From: Palsa-744 sp036498265
GTDB lineage: Bacteria; Actinomycetota; Thermoleophilia; Solirubrobacterales; Solirubrobacteraceae
Direction: 5' to 3'
Length of the DNA stretch: 64,000 bases
NCBI GenBank assembly: GCA_036498265.1
Contig: DASYFT010000031.1
Coordinates: forward strand, 124,001 to 188,000
Of the stretch, positions 1 through 8,186 are shown one piece after another. The notes under the pieces were generated by a model that saw only the letters and a program-made list of their open reading frames with translations, was not told the origin of the DNA and did no database searches. Numbering within the stretch: the stretch's first letter is position 1; every line of letters begins with the position of its first letter. The position numbers and the translations under genes are program-made.

Positions 1-1
1 C

Positions 2-430
2 CAGCTCGGCGTCGACGAGGGCGAGCGCTCACTGCGGATCGTTCCGTCCTACGACTCGGCCGAGCTTTGCGGCCTTCTGGAGGGCGTGCGCGCCGGCGCC
101 CTTCCGAGTTACATCGAGGGGCTCGGGCTTGGCGTGCTCGAGAAGATGGCCGCCGGGATCCCCAGCGTCTGCTACGACGTCCCCGGTCCGCGCGAAACGA
201 TCGGCCGGGTCGACCCGAGCCTCCTCGTCCCGGCCGGTGACACGGCCGCCTTCGCCGCGCGCCTGGTCGAGCTGCTCGCGCTCGATGACAGCTCTTACGG
301 CGAGCTCTCACAGCGCTGCCGGACCGTCGCCGAGTCCTTCTCCTGGCGTCTGATCGGGCGCGAGACGCTGTCGGCTTACCGCGAGCACCTGCGGATGTTG
401 CGGGCGCCCGGCTCGGCCCCCGCACGCTGA
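2..430 (+). CDS. Glycosyltransferase family 1/4 protein, C-terminal fragment
   Basis: The reading frame is open at the left edge, so only the last ~142 residues are present. The segment EGLGLGVLEKMAAGIP followed by a conserved proline/glycine loop is the nucleotide-sugar binding part of GT-B fold glycosyltransferases (EGxGLxxLExMAxGxP, with the E-x7-E pair). The tail LVPAGDTAAFAARLVELL is the usual 'vacant position' helix of group 1 enzymes. It probably transfers a sugar from a nucleotide donor to a glycan or lipid acceptor at the cytoplasmic face of the membrane; the acceptor cannot be told. The stop at 428-430 is followed by the convergent gene ending at 483. Confidence 0.8.
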   Translation, partial: QLGVDEGERSLRIVPSYDSAELCGLLEGVRAGALPSYIEGLGLGVLEKMAAGIPSVCYDVPGPRETIGRVDPSLLVPAGDTAAFAARLVELLALDDSSYGELSQRCRTVAESFSWRLIGRETLSAYREHLRMLRAPGSAPAR

Positions 431-482
431 GCGGCGTCGCCGCGAGACGCGGTGGCGCGCCTGCGAGCGCTCAGGCTTTGGT

Positions 483-1508
483 CTAGGGCCGGCGGGTGCT
501 GACCGGCGCCGCGTGCAGCAGCACGCTGTTTGCGCTGGTCCCCGAGGCAAGCGCGCCCGTACGCAGCCTCACGAAGGCGCGGTAGTGGCCGCCGTGACGG
601 ACCTTCGCGACCAGGCTGAAACGGGAGAACGTCCGTCCCCCCTTCTTCACGATCGTGGTGAACTGGGTGGCCCATCTGGTCGCGGGTTCGGATTCTTCGG
701 AGTTTCGGGGCCGGACGACCTTCTGCAGCTGGAACTGGACCTGCGCGCCGACGGCGGCCGGGGTGACCGTGCCGAACAGCCGCACGAGACCGACGTGGCC
801 GCTCGAGCGGACGTTCAGCGAGACGCGCACGGCCGCCCGGACCGTGATGACGGGGCTCAGGACAGGACGCAGGTCGAGCGTCCTCACCCGGAACTGGGTG
901 CTGCGGCTCAGATGGGCGACCCTGAAGGAGAAGCGCCCCGCGGCATCGGTGACGGCCGGAATGCCGATATTGGTGAACGCTTCCAGGTACGGGAAGGCGC
1001 TTGCTTCGAGCGCGACCGAGCGGTGCGCCGAGCCGAAGCCGCTGAGGCTCCCGCTGAGGATGAACGGCGTCCCGTAGACCGCCTGCACCTGCTTGGCGAC
1101 GACGAAGCTGAGCGGGATCTGCGTCGGTGTGAACGTCAGGTCGCGACCCGGCACGACGATGTTCTGACCGTAGACACCGACGGCTCGGTAGTGGTAGACG
1201 ACCCCGGGCTGGAGGCCCCCGATCGGCTGGCCGACCTTGACCTTCGCGGTGCCCATTCCGACGCTGACCGTCGGCGTCTGCGAGCCGTAGGCGATCGTGG
1301 GGCCGTACTGGAAGTAGTAGCTCGTCGGCGTGCCGTTCGGGTAGATGATCGCATTGAGCAGCGCCGAGCTGGTGAGCACGTGCGTCACGCCGGTGGTGAC
1401 CACGCGCGGCGTCACCGAGCCGGTCTTGGTCGCCGCCTGCGATGCGGGTGCGAGTACCAGCGCCGCCCCTACCAGCAGCGCCACGTGACTCCTCTTCCAG
1501 CTTCTCAT
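483..1508 (-). CDS. Secreted beta-sandwich repeat protein of unknown function
   Basis: 341 residues from ATG 1508; an upstream in-frame start would add an Arg-rich stretch with no signal peptide. The first ~24 residues (MRSWKRSHVALLVGAALVL then an ASQA cleavage site) are a clear Sec signal peptide. The mature part is rich in Val, Thr and aromatic residues. It carries the pattern YYFQYGPT..YG..T......L.PG..YHYRAVG, typical of fibronectin-III-like modules in actinobacterial exported proteins, followed by further Ig-like strands. No catalytic motif is seen. The gene stands alone; its upstream region holds a TATGAT -10 and three 13-bp direct repeats. A surface or cell-wall role is inference. Confidence 0.7.
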   Translation of the reverse strand: MRSWKRSHVALLVGAALVLAPASQAATKTGSVTPRVVTTGVTHVLTSSALLNAIIYPNGTPTSYYFQYGPTIAYGSQTPTVSVGMGTAKVKVGQPIGGLQPGVVYHYRAVGVYGQNIVVPGRDLTFTPTQIPLSFVVAKQVQAVYGTPFILSGSLSGFGSAHRSVALEASAFPYLEAFTNIGIPAVTDAAGRFSFRVAHLSRSTQFRVRTLDLRPVLSPVITVRAAVRVSLNVRSSGHVGLVRLFGTVTPAAVGAQVQFQLQKVVRPRNSEESEPATRWATQFTTIVKKGGRTFSRFSLVAKVRHGGHYRAFVRLRTGALASGTSANSVLLHAAPVSTRRP

Positions 1509-1731
1509 CCGAGGCCTTCCGTGTTCTCGATGGATGTCATGACGCGCGTTGGTCGCTTGACGGGGCCGACGGCACGGGGGTCTGCCGATACATGGCGTCG
1601 AGCCGGCGCCGCCGGCGTGCCCCTCTTGTAACCCGCCGGACGCCGCATCGTTGCGGTCTCGACAAGAGGCTCCCACGTGATGGCCCACGCTGGCTCCTAC
1701 ATGACGAGGCTCCCGATGCGGAGGCCAGCGG

Positions 1732-1737
1732 ATCATA
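1732..1737 (-). promoter_or_regulatory. Candidate -10 (TATGAT) of the secreted-protein gene
   Basis: TATGAT read on the minus strand matches the TATAAT consensus in five of six positions. It lies ~225 nt upstream of ATG 1508. The expected -35 position is occupied by the first of the three 13-bp direct repeats rather than by TTGACA, which suggests factor-dependent expression. Confidence 0.35.
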
Positions 1738-1747
1738 TAGCGGGGTT

Positions 1748-1801
1748 GCGGCTATCTCTGCGGAGGCCGCGGCGATCTCTGTCGGGTCGCGGCGATCTCT
1801 G
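1748..1801. repeat. Three 13-bp direct repeats, 20-21 bp apart
   Basis: GCGGCGATCTCTG occurs at 1769-1781 and 1789-1801, and with one change (GCGGCTATCTCTG) at 1748-1760. The repeat-to-repeat distances are 21 and 20 bp, about two helical turns, so the three copies face the same side of the DNA. They sit in the divergent promoter region, directly upstream of the minus-strand -10 and ~50 bp before the plus-strand -10. This looks like a set of operator sites for one regulator; no regulator gene lies next to it. Confidence 0.6.
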
Positions 1802-1851
1802 CGACCGGTCGCCCGGGCAACGGCCTCAGGCACAGGCATAAGACATAAAGC

Positions 1852-1860
1852 TGATATAGT
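1852..1860 (+). promoter_or_regulatory. Extended -10 (TGATATAGT) of the small membrane-protein gene
   Basis: TG-A-TATAGT is an extended -10 element with one mismatch to TATAAT. No -35 is visible. Transcription would begin near 1867, and GGAG at 1894-1897 sits 8 nt before the ATG at 1906. Confidence 0.45.
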
Positions 1861-1905
1861 TAGTGAGGAATACGGGAGGACATCCCCGGCCACGGAGTCG
1901 AGCCC

Positions 1906-2133
1906 ATGATCGCCGTACTCATCATCGCCTGCTGGTCAGCCGCTCTCATCTTCGCAGCCGCACTGTGCGCCGCCGCACGCCTCGGCGACGGTCAGGACGA
2001 CCGCCGCCACGCAGATGGCCCGATGAGGGAGCCGGCGCGCGCGACCGGGCTCGCGGCCCGGACCGCGGTGAGCGCGAGCGGCCTCGAGGAACCCTCCGGA
2101 CGGCTCGTCGCAGAGCGCAGCGCGGCCGCATAG
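1906..2133 (+). CDS. Small single-pass membrane protein, 75 aa
   Basis: The start MIAVLIIACWSAALIFAAAL is a strong transmembrane helix or uncleaved signal. It is followed by a short basic/acidic hydrophilic tail rich in Arg, Glu and Ala. It has a plausible promoter (1852-1860) and a GGAG ribosome site at the right distance, which is the main support for a real gene. No family is recognised. A cysteine in the helix (residue 9) is not in a lipobox context. Confidence 0.45.
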   Translation: MIAVLIIACWSAALIFAAALCAAARLGDGQDDRRHADGPMREPARATGLAARTAVSASGLEEPSGRLVAERSAAA

Positions 2134-2285
2134 CTCCGTAATCGAACGCGGAGCGGCCGTCTGCCTCCTTCACCGAATGTTTACGTCAGCCGGCAAGCTT
2201 CTCTGGAGCATGTAGCGACCCGCCGGAGGCGCACTGCGTCCGGCGCCGAGGACCCGTCTCGCGGGCACACACGAACGAAGCCACG

Positions 2286-3152
2286 GTGTCCACCGAATCG
2301 ATCGCCAGCCCATCGCATTCCGTCGCTGCGCCGGGCTCCTGCCCGAACTGCGGCGCGCCGATGGCGGCCGATCAGCGCTACTGCCTGGAGTGCGGTGAGC
2401 GCCGGACCCCGACGAGCAGCGTGCTCGCCGGCGGTGCGCCCTCGGCGCCCCCGCGGGCGACGCCGCCGAGCGCTCCACCAAGCGCCGGCGTCAACCATCC
2501 GCCCGGAGATCCGGGCTGGCAGCGCAGCAGCACGCTGACGGTGATCGCAGGGGTCGGCGTGCTGCTCCTGGCGATGGGCGTCGGCATCCTGATCGGGCGC
2601 TCGGGCGACTCGAAGTCCGCTGGCGCGCCGCAGCAGGTCGTGGTCTCCACGACGCCGGGCTCGGGCTCGGGCACGGCCGCGACGGCGGCCGAACCCACCT
2701 TCAGCGACAGCTGGCCGGCCGGCACGAGCGGCTTCACGGTGCAGCTGCAGACCCTGCCGGTGTCCGGCACCACGGTCGCGGCCGTGGAAGCCGCCAAGGC
2801 GGCCGCGAGCGCCAAGGGCGCAGCGGGCGTCGGCGCCCTCAAGTCCGAAGACTTCAGCAGTCTCGCCGCCGGGCGCTACATCGTGTACGCGGGCGTCTTC
2901 CACAAGAAGTCCGAAGCCCAGAAAGCGCTGTCGCATCTCAAGAAGAGCTTCCCGGCCGCCACCGTGATCTCGGTCTCCAACCGCTCCTTCGGAGCGGGCG
3001 GCGCAGCCGGCGGTTCCTCCGGCGGCGGCGGAACAGGCTCGAGCCTGAGCAAACCGGCGCCGCCCACCGTCCTCCAGAACCTCTCGAAAAAGAAAGGCAA
3101 GAGCTACGAGCAGGAATCCAAGAACCTTCCCAACGTGATCTCGACGGGATGA
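2286..3152 (+). CDS. Zinc-ribbon membrane protein with SPOR-like extracytoplasmic domain
   Basis: 288 residues from GTG 2286. A zinc ribbon at the N-terminus has cysteines 19, 22, 33 and 36 (CPNC...CLEC). A Pro/Ala linker follows, then one membrane helix at ~84-104 ending in GVGILIG. Residues ~149-230 form a SPOR-like fold: two copies of a strand-helix unit, the second reading YIVYAGVFHKKSEAQKALSHL. SPOR domains bind denuded peptidoglycan at division sites, so a cytoplasmic ribbon coupled to a wall-sensing domain is a fair guess. Stop and next start are 4 nt apart (3152/3157), and the two following genes also carry zinc ribbons. Confidence 0.7.
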   Translation: MSTESIASPSHSVAAPGSCPNCGAPMAADQRYCLECGERRTPTSSVLAGGAPSAPPRATPPSAPPSAGVNHPPGDPGWQRSSTLTVIAGVGVLLLAMGVGILIGRSGDSKSAGAPQQVVVSTTPGSGSGTAATAAEPTFSDSWPAGTSGFTVQLQTLPVSGTTVAAVEAAKAAASAKGAAGVGALKSEDFSSLAAGRYIVYAGVFHKKSEAQKALSHLKKSFPAATVISVSNRSFGAGGAAGGSSGGGGTGSSLSKPAPPTVLQNLSKKKGKSYEQESKNLPNVISTG

Positions 3153-3156
3153 GTCG

Positions 3157-3675
3157 ATGAGCATTCTCGGAGACGCGATCGGCAAAGCCGGCAGGCGGCC
3201 TCTTCCTGAGCGCCCGCCGCGGCCACCGGCCGCCCCGCCCGAGGGAGCCGTTGCCCCGGCTGCGGTCGCCGAGGGCATCTCGGAGCTGCGCAGAAGGCGG
3301 GACACGCTCGCCGAGCAGGTGACCGAGCTGCACTGGGACCTCGGCGGCCTCGCCTACGAGATGGCCATCCGTGACCACTTCCGTCTCGACGTCCTCGTGC
3401 GGAGGGCCGCGCTGCTACAGGAGCGCGACGCCGAGCTTGCCGAGGTCGAGCGGCTGCTGCGTCTGGAGGAGGGCGGCGTGGCCGGCAGCTGTCCCGCGTG
3501 CGGGGCGCCCCACAGCCGCGGCGCAGTCTTCTGCTGGCAGTGCGGAGCGACGCTCATGGAGCGCCTGCCGAGCTCGGCAGGCGTCGAGCCCGAGGTCCCC
3601 ACGGCGGTGATGGAGGCGCTCCTCGGCCCAGACGGCGGGGACGCGGATGCGCCGCCCTCGGGCTCCGGCCGCTAG
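3157..3675 (+). CDS. Coiled-coil zinc-ribbon protein
   Basis: 172 residues from ATG 3157. The Pro-rich N-terminus is followed by a charged helical region at ~40-105 (ELRRRRDTLAEQVTEL ... LLQERDAELAEVERLLRL) that should form a coiled coil. A zinc ribbon follows with cysteines 112, 115, 126 and 129 (CPAC...CWQC). There is no membrane segment. It lies between two membrane proteins that have N-terminal ribbons of the same type, so it may be their cytoplasmic partner. No enzymatic motif is seen. Confidence 0.65.
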   Translation: MSILGDAIGKAGRRPLPERPPRPPAAPPEGAVAPAAVAEGISELRRRRDTLAEQVTELHWDLGGLAYEMAIRDHFRLDVLVRRAALLQERDAELAEVERLLRLEEGGVAGSCPACGAPHSRGAVFCWQCGATLMERLPSSAGVEPEVPTAVMEALLGPDGGDADAPPSGSGR

Positions 3676-3683
3676 GCGCTCAC

Positions 3684-5378
3684 GTGAGCGCCGGGAACGC
3701 CGACCGCTGCCAGGACTGTGGCGCCCCGCTGGACCCCCGCCAGCGCTACTGCCTCGCTTGCGGGACCCGAAGCGAGCCGCGAAGCGCTCTGCTGACGGAG
3801 GTCATGCGGCGGGTGCAGAAGCGCTTCGATGCATCCGATGCGGCATACGACGCCGGCGAGGCCGGAGGGCCGGCGGCAGCCGCCGGAGCCACGGGAGCGC
3901 CGCGCGCGCCGGGCGCCGCTACAAGCGCCGCGCGCCGCCCGCGAATCCTGGCCCCGGTGCCGGGGCTACGGCTCCCACCAGCCAGGATCTCCGCGCTGCT
4001 GGTCGTGGCGTTCCTCGGGTTCGGGATTCTGATCGGCGACGCCGCCGGTCCTCACGTCAGCGGAACCCTGGCCGCATCGGCGCAGCGCCTGCACGTCGTG
4101 CTCGCACCCTCCCGCCCGGCGCCGAGCTCCTCCGGCGGCGGCTCCCCGTCCTCCACCAGCGAACCGCCGGAAGCAGAAGCGCAACCCACGCCCGAACCAG
4201 CGGCCGAAGCGGCCTCGAGCGCGACGGCCACGACGCCCGCCCCATCCCACGCGCCCGCGCCCGCGCCCGCGGCAAGTGGCGAACAGCAAGCCCCCGGCTC
4301 ATCCCCGAGCGCGTCCGCGCCCGCAGCGCCCTCGAAACTGCCGCCGATCAAGCACGTGTTCGTGATCATGCTCTCCGACCAGCCCTATGCGGCCCTCTTC
4401 GGGCCGGAATCCGCGGCCCACTACCTGGCCGGCACCCTGGAGCCGCGCGGTGAGCTGCTCGTGCGCTACGACGCCGTGGCCCACGAGCAGCTGGCAAACG
4501 AGCTCGCCCTTCTCAGCGGGCAGGGGCCCACACAGCAGACGGCGGCCAACTGCCCCGTCTACGCCGACGTCGTCCCGGCGACTCCGGGTGCGGACGAACA
4601 GGTACTGGGTGCCGGCTGCGTCTACCCGGCGGCCACCAAGACGCTCGGCAGCCAGCTGGGCGCCAGGCATCTCCTCTGGCGCTCCTACGTCGAAGGCTTC
4701 GGCGAACCGGGGGCGCCTGCGGGCGCCTGCGGGCATCCCCCGCTCGGCTCGGCCGATCCCACCGCGGCGGCGACGCCGGCCGGCGAGGCCTACGCGACCT
4801 TCCGCAACCCGTTCCTCTACTTCCACTCGGTGATCGACTCGCCCGCCTGCGCCCGGGCGGACGTCGGCATCGACCAGCTGAGGCCCGATCTCGCCGCGCC
4901 GTCGCGCACCCCGAGCTTCTCCTACATCGTGCCGGACCGCTGCCACGACGCCGACCCCTTGCCCTGCCGCCCCGGCGCGCCCGCGGGGCCGGCGGCCGCC
5001 GACACGTTCCTGAAGCAGGTGGTGCCACAGATCACGGGCTCGCGCGCCTACCGCGATTCCGGGCTGCTCGTGGTCACGGCCGACGAGGCTCCCTCCGGCG
5101 GGGAATTCGCCGACTCGAGCTCCTGCTGCGGCCAGCCCCAGTTCCCGAACATCGCGCCCGGCCCCGCCGGTCTCGCACCGAGGGGCGGCGGCGCCGTGGG
5201 AGCGCTGCTGCTCTCGCCGTTCATCAAGGGCGGGGCGACTAGCCAGGAACCGTACAACCACTTCTCGCTGCTGCGCACCACCGAGGACCTGTTCGGTCTG
5301 AGGCACCTGGGATATGCCGCGCGCGGCGCCGTGAAGCCGTTCGAACCGGCCATGTTCAACGCCTCTCGCAAACGTTGA
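3684..5378 (+). CDS. Membrane-anchored zinc-ribbon phosphoesterase (PF04185-like)
   Basis: 564 residues from GTG 3684, chosen because it starts just before the ribbon and 8 nt after the preceding stop. Cysteines 9, 12, 23 and 26 form the zinc ribbon. A membrane helix lies at ~103-118 and ends in GFGILIG, like the helix of the protein encoded at 2286. A long Pro/Ala/Ser linker leads to a domain from ~222 that resembles the phosphoesterase/phospholipase C/acid phosphatase superfamily (IKHVFVIM at its start; VVTADEAPSGGEFADSSSCC near the end). The metal-site Glu-Asn of the family (MEN) is replaced: the stretch reads MLSDQPYAALFG. The later Asp-Glu is kept. Activity is therefore uncertain. Confidence 0.65.
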   Translation: MSAGNADRCQDCGAPLDPRQRYCLACGTRSEPRSALLTEVMRRVQKRFDASDAAYDAGEAGGPAAAAGATGAPRAPGAATSAARRPRILAPVPGLRLPPARISALLVVAFLGFGILIGDAAGPHVSGTLAASAQRLHVVLAPSRPAPSSSGGGSPSSTSEPPEAEAQPTPEPAAEAASSATATTPAPSHAPAPAPAASGEQQAPGSSPSASAPAAPSKLPPIKHVFVIMLSDQPYAALFGPESAAHYLAGTLEPRGELLVRYDAVAHEQLANELALLSGQGPTQQTAANCPVYADVVPATPGADEQVLGAGCVYPAATKTLGSQLGARHLLWRSYVEGFGEPGAPAGACGHPPLGSADPTAAATPAGEAYATFRNPFLYFHSVIDSPACARADVGIDQLRPDLAAPSRTPSFSYIVPDRCHDADPLPCRPGAPAGPAAADTFLKQVVPQITGSRAYRDSGLLVVTADEAPSGGEFADSSSCCGQPQFPNIAPGPAGLAPRGGGAVGALLLSPFIKGGATSQEPYNHFSLLRTTEDLFGLRHLGYAARGAVKPFEPAMFNASRKR

Positions 5379-5587
5379 GCCAGAGGTGAATCTCCCCGTC
5401 GGCTCGGCTGCCGTCGTTACACTTCTCAGGCTATGACGGGGAGGACGATTCGAGGGGAGGACCGCTCCGCGCGGCGTTGCGGCGCGTGGATCGTCACCTG
5501 CACCTCCAGCGACAGTTGGAGACGGCCGGAGCGCCGCTTACCGCCCGAAGGCGCAGTGCCCGCGCGCTCTGAACCGGCCACCCCCAG

Positions 5588-7387
5588 ATGAGATTGCGAC
5601 TCCCGCCGGCGGGCCAGAGCCGCCCGCGGCCGATCTCCATGTGGAAGCAGCTCGATGTGCTGATCGGCGAGCAGCGCAGGGTCATCGGCGCGATCTCGGT
5701 CATCTCGATCCTCTCCGGCTTCACCGAAGCGGGAACGCTTGCGATCGTCGCCCAGGTGGCGGCCACACTTGTGAGCGGCGCGAAGAGCATCAACACCCAC
5801 ATCGGCCCCTTCCACATCGACGCCTCCGTCGGGACACTGATCCTGGTGGGGCTGGCGCTGTCGGTCCTCCGGCTCCTGCTCCAGCTGCCCCTCTCGACCC
5901 TTCCGGCCATGATCGCCGCGGACGTGCAGGCGGGACTGCGCAGCAGGCTCTCGCGGACGTTCACCCAGGCTTCCTGGAGCGTTCAGTCGCGTGACCGCGA
6001 GGGACGCCTCCAGGAGATCATGACGACGCAGGCCTATCAGGCGTCAGCCGCGGCCCAGCAGTCGGCGACGCTGGTGATCTCCTCTTTCACATTCCTCATC
6101 ATGATGATCTCGGCGGTGCTCCTGAGCGCCCTGGCGGCCGCCGTCGTGTTCGTGATCGCCGTGGCGATGTTCGTGGTGCTGAGGCCGCTGCGGACGCTCG
6201 GAGCGATGAAAAGCCGCGCGCTGTCCAAGGCTCAGGTGGAGTACGCGGGCGGGATCGCCGAGACGAACCGGCTCGCGGAAGAGTCGCAGGTCTTCGGCGT
6301 CACCGACGCGCAGCACGACCGGGTCGCAGCGCTGATCGCCGCCTGCCGCGATCGCTTCTTCGGCACCCAGGTGGTGGCCAAACTAATTCCCAATCTGTAC
6401 CAGAGCCTCATCTACCTGGTGCTGATCATCGCGCTCGCCGGACTGCACGCCTCCGGCACCAGTCATGCCGGATCGCTCGGCGCGGTCGTCCTGCTGCTGG
6501 TGCGGGCGTCGCAGAGCGGGCAGCAGATACAGGCGGCCTATCAGTCCCTGCAGCAGTCGCTGCCCTTCATCGAACGCATCCAGGAGGCGGAAAGGCGCTA
6601 CTCGGAGAGCCGGCCGGTCGACGGAGGCCGTCCGCTCTCGGAGGTGCAGACGCTCGGTTTCTCGGGAGTCTCGTTCTCCTACAACGCCGCGCGCCCGGTT
6701 CTCTCCGAAATAACCTTCTCGGTGAACGCGGGCGAGGCGATCGGGATCGTAGGGCCCTCGGGGGCGGGGAAGTCGACGCTGGTCCAGATCCTCCTGCAGT
6801 TGCGGATACCGGACGCCGGCCGTTATCTGGTCAACGGCGAGGACGTGGAGCAGTTCTCGCGCAAGGACTGGCACAGGCTGGTCGCCTACGTTCCCCAGGA
6901 ACCGCGCCTGCTCCACGCGACGGTGGCGGACAACATCCGCTTCTTCCGCGACGTCGACGACGCGGCCGTCGAGCGCGCCGCCAGGCTGGCGCGCATACAC
7001 GACGAGATAGTCGGGTGGGCTGACGGCTATGAGACCCGCGTCGGCCCCCGCGCCGACGCGGTGTCAGGCGGCCAGCAGCAGCGCATCTGCCTTGCGCGGG
7101 CGCTTGTCGCCCGCCCGCAGGTGCTCGTGCTCGATGAGCCGACGAGCGCGCTCGACCCTCACTCGGAGTCGCTCATCCAGGAATCGCTCACGGCGCTCAA
7201 GAACGAGCTCACGCTGTTCACGATCGCGCACCGCATGTCGACGCTCGACATGTGCAACCGCGTGATGGTGATCCTCGACGGGCGCCTGGTCGCGTTCGAC
7301 ACGAAAGCGGTGCTCGAAGAGGAGAACTCCTACTACCGCTCCGCGTCGATGCTGGCCGCCGGCGCCGGTGGAGGCGTGCTGCCCTGA
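5588..7387 (+). CDS. ABC transporter, fused permease and ATPase (exporter type)
   Basis: 599 residues from ATG 5588; ATG 5639 (MWKQLDVLIG) is an equally good start. The N-terminal half holds about six hydrophobic helices of a type-IV (exporter) transmembrane domain. The C-terminal half is a complete nucleotide-binding domain: Walker A GPSGAGKSTL (~388-397), signature VSGGQQQR (~491), Walker B VLVLDEPTSALD and the H-loop IAHR. It works as a dimer in the membrane, and the substrate is unknown. Lipid, peptide or polysaccharide export would fit the surrounding envelope genes. A ~200-nt untranslated stretch precedes it. Confidence 0.85.
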   Translation: MRLRLPPAGQSRPRPISMWKQLDVLIGEQRRVIGAISVISILSGFTEAGTLAIVAQVAATLVSGAKSINTHIGPFHIDASVGTLILVGLALSVLRLLLQLPLSTLPAMIAADVQAGLRSRLSRTFTQASWSVQSRDREGRLQEIMTTQAYQASAAAQQSATLVISSFTFLIMMISAVLLSALAAAVVFVIAVAMFVVLRPLRTLGAMKSRALSKAQVEYAGGIAETNRLAEESQVFGVTDAQHDRVAALIAACRDRFFGTQVVAKLIPNLYQSLIYLVLIIALAGLHASGTSHAGSLGAVVLLLVRASQSGQQIQAAYQSLQQSLPFIERIQEAERRYSESRPVDGGRPLSEVQTLGFSGVSFSYNAARPVLSEITFSVNAGEAIGIVGPSGAGKSTLVQILLQLRIPDAGRYLVNGEDVEQFSRKDWHRLVAYVPQEPRLLHATVADNIRFFRDVDDAAVERAARLARIHDEIVGWADGYETRVGPRADAVSGGQQQRICLARALVARPQVLVLDEPTSALDPHSESLIQESLTALKNELTLFTIAHRMSTLDMCNRVMVILDGRLVAFDTKAVLEEENSYYRSASMLAAGAGGGVLP

Positions 7388-7400
7388 GCATCTCCCGGCG

Positions 7401-8186
7401 TCAGGCGCCGGCCAACTGCTCGTAGGTGACGGCGGTGCGAGTGGAGCCGTTGCGACCGAGCACCCACTCGAGCGCCAGCATATGGCGGGCGTTCTGGAGG
7501 TCCGCGGGATGCACGTCGACGCGCAGCGCGCGCGTCGGCAGCAACGAGCCCGCGCGGACGAGTGGCGGCGAGAGTGCGCGGCGGACAGGGCCCGTCGCCG
7601 CGAAGCTCCAGGCGGGAGCAAGCGGATCGCCGGCAGGGTGGCCGGATGCGGTGTGCACGCGCAGCAGGCCGGCCCACCAGCGGTATCGAGCCTTCAGCGC
7701 CCGCCGCAGCTGCGGTGTGTACGCGTAGGAGGGGGCCACGAAGCCGTCCGGCTCGATGCCGGCGAGCTTGAGCACCCGCCAGCCCGCGTTGACGGCGCGC
7801 CTGGTCTCGCCGCTGTCCAGCCCGACGAACTCGCCCGGACGCCCGCCGTGGGCGCGCGCCATCAGCTGCCGCGCCGAGATGCCGCGAGGCGGTGCCTGGT
7901 ACTGGAAGCCGTGCTGCGCGATCGCATCGCCGCGCCGGCGCCGCTCGGCGAGCCAGTCGACCATCTCCGGCGAGCGCTCGCCGACCGGGTGGAGGTCACG
8001 CGCGGGGATGACGAGCAGCGTGACCCGGCCGACGCCGTGGTCGTCGAGCCAGTCGCGGATCAGGGCGCAGCGCTCGAAGGTCGCCGGCTCGATCCCGTGC
8101 ACGGCGACCGCGATGGTGCGCGGTCGCGAGCCGGCCCGCGGCCGTCGGATGGCGGGCCGCTCGAGCCGCTCGACGCCGATCGCCAT
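7401..8186 (-). CDS. Polysaccharide deacetylase-like protein (DUF2334 family)
   Basis: 261 residues from ATG 8186, which overlaps the stop of the upstream gene (TGATG). The pattern IAVAVHGIEP..F, then VIPARDLHP, then IAQHGFQYQ, and later the FVAPSYAY segment is that of DUF2334 proteins, relatives of the NodB polysaccharide deacetylases. The usual HDxxP motif reads HGIEP here, so the catalytic Asp appears to be replaced by Gly. The overlap with the PHP-glycosyltransferase gene argues for a joint role in a cell-surface glycan or glycolipid. Confidence 0.7.
   Translation of the reverse strand: MAIGVERLERPAIRRPRAGSRPRTIAVAVHGIEPATFERCALIRDWLDDHGVGRVTLLVIPARDLHPVGERSPEMVDWLAERRRRGDAIAQHGFQYQAPPRGISARQLMARAHGGRPGEFVGLDSGETRRAVNAGWRVLKLAGIEPDGFVAPSYAYTPQLRRALKARYRWWAGLLRVHTASGHPAGDPLAPAWSFAATGPVRRALSPPLVRAGSLLPTRALRVDVHPADLQNARHMLALEWVLGRNGSTRTAVTYEQLAGA

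Larger units (their letters stand above)
1509..1905. other. 397-bp intergenic region between divergent genes
   Basis: No convincing coding frame is seen here. The part nearest 1508 would form a ~220-nt leader for the minus-strand secreted-protein gene. The middle (1732-1801) holds a minus-strand -10, a short inverted repeat ATAGC-N9-GCTAT (1737-1755) and three 13-bp direct repeats. The right part (1852-1897) holds an extended -10 and a GGAG Shine-Dalgarno for the small plus-strand gene. The stretch 1830-1880 is unusually AT-rich for this genome. Confidence 0.6.

Noticed and set aside
513..1631. Long open frame on the plus strand opposite the secreted-protein gene
   Set aside because: Its translation is Arg/Asp/Gly-rich low complexity, as expected for the antisense of a GC-rich gene, while the minus strand has a signal peptide and an Ig-like pattern.
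7395..7411. Six-bp hairpin CCGGCG/CGCCGG between convergent genes as a terminator
   Set aside because: The stem is short, has no T-run and overlaps the end of the DUF2334 gene; such stems are frequent by chance at this GC content.
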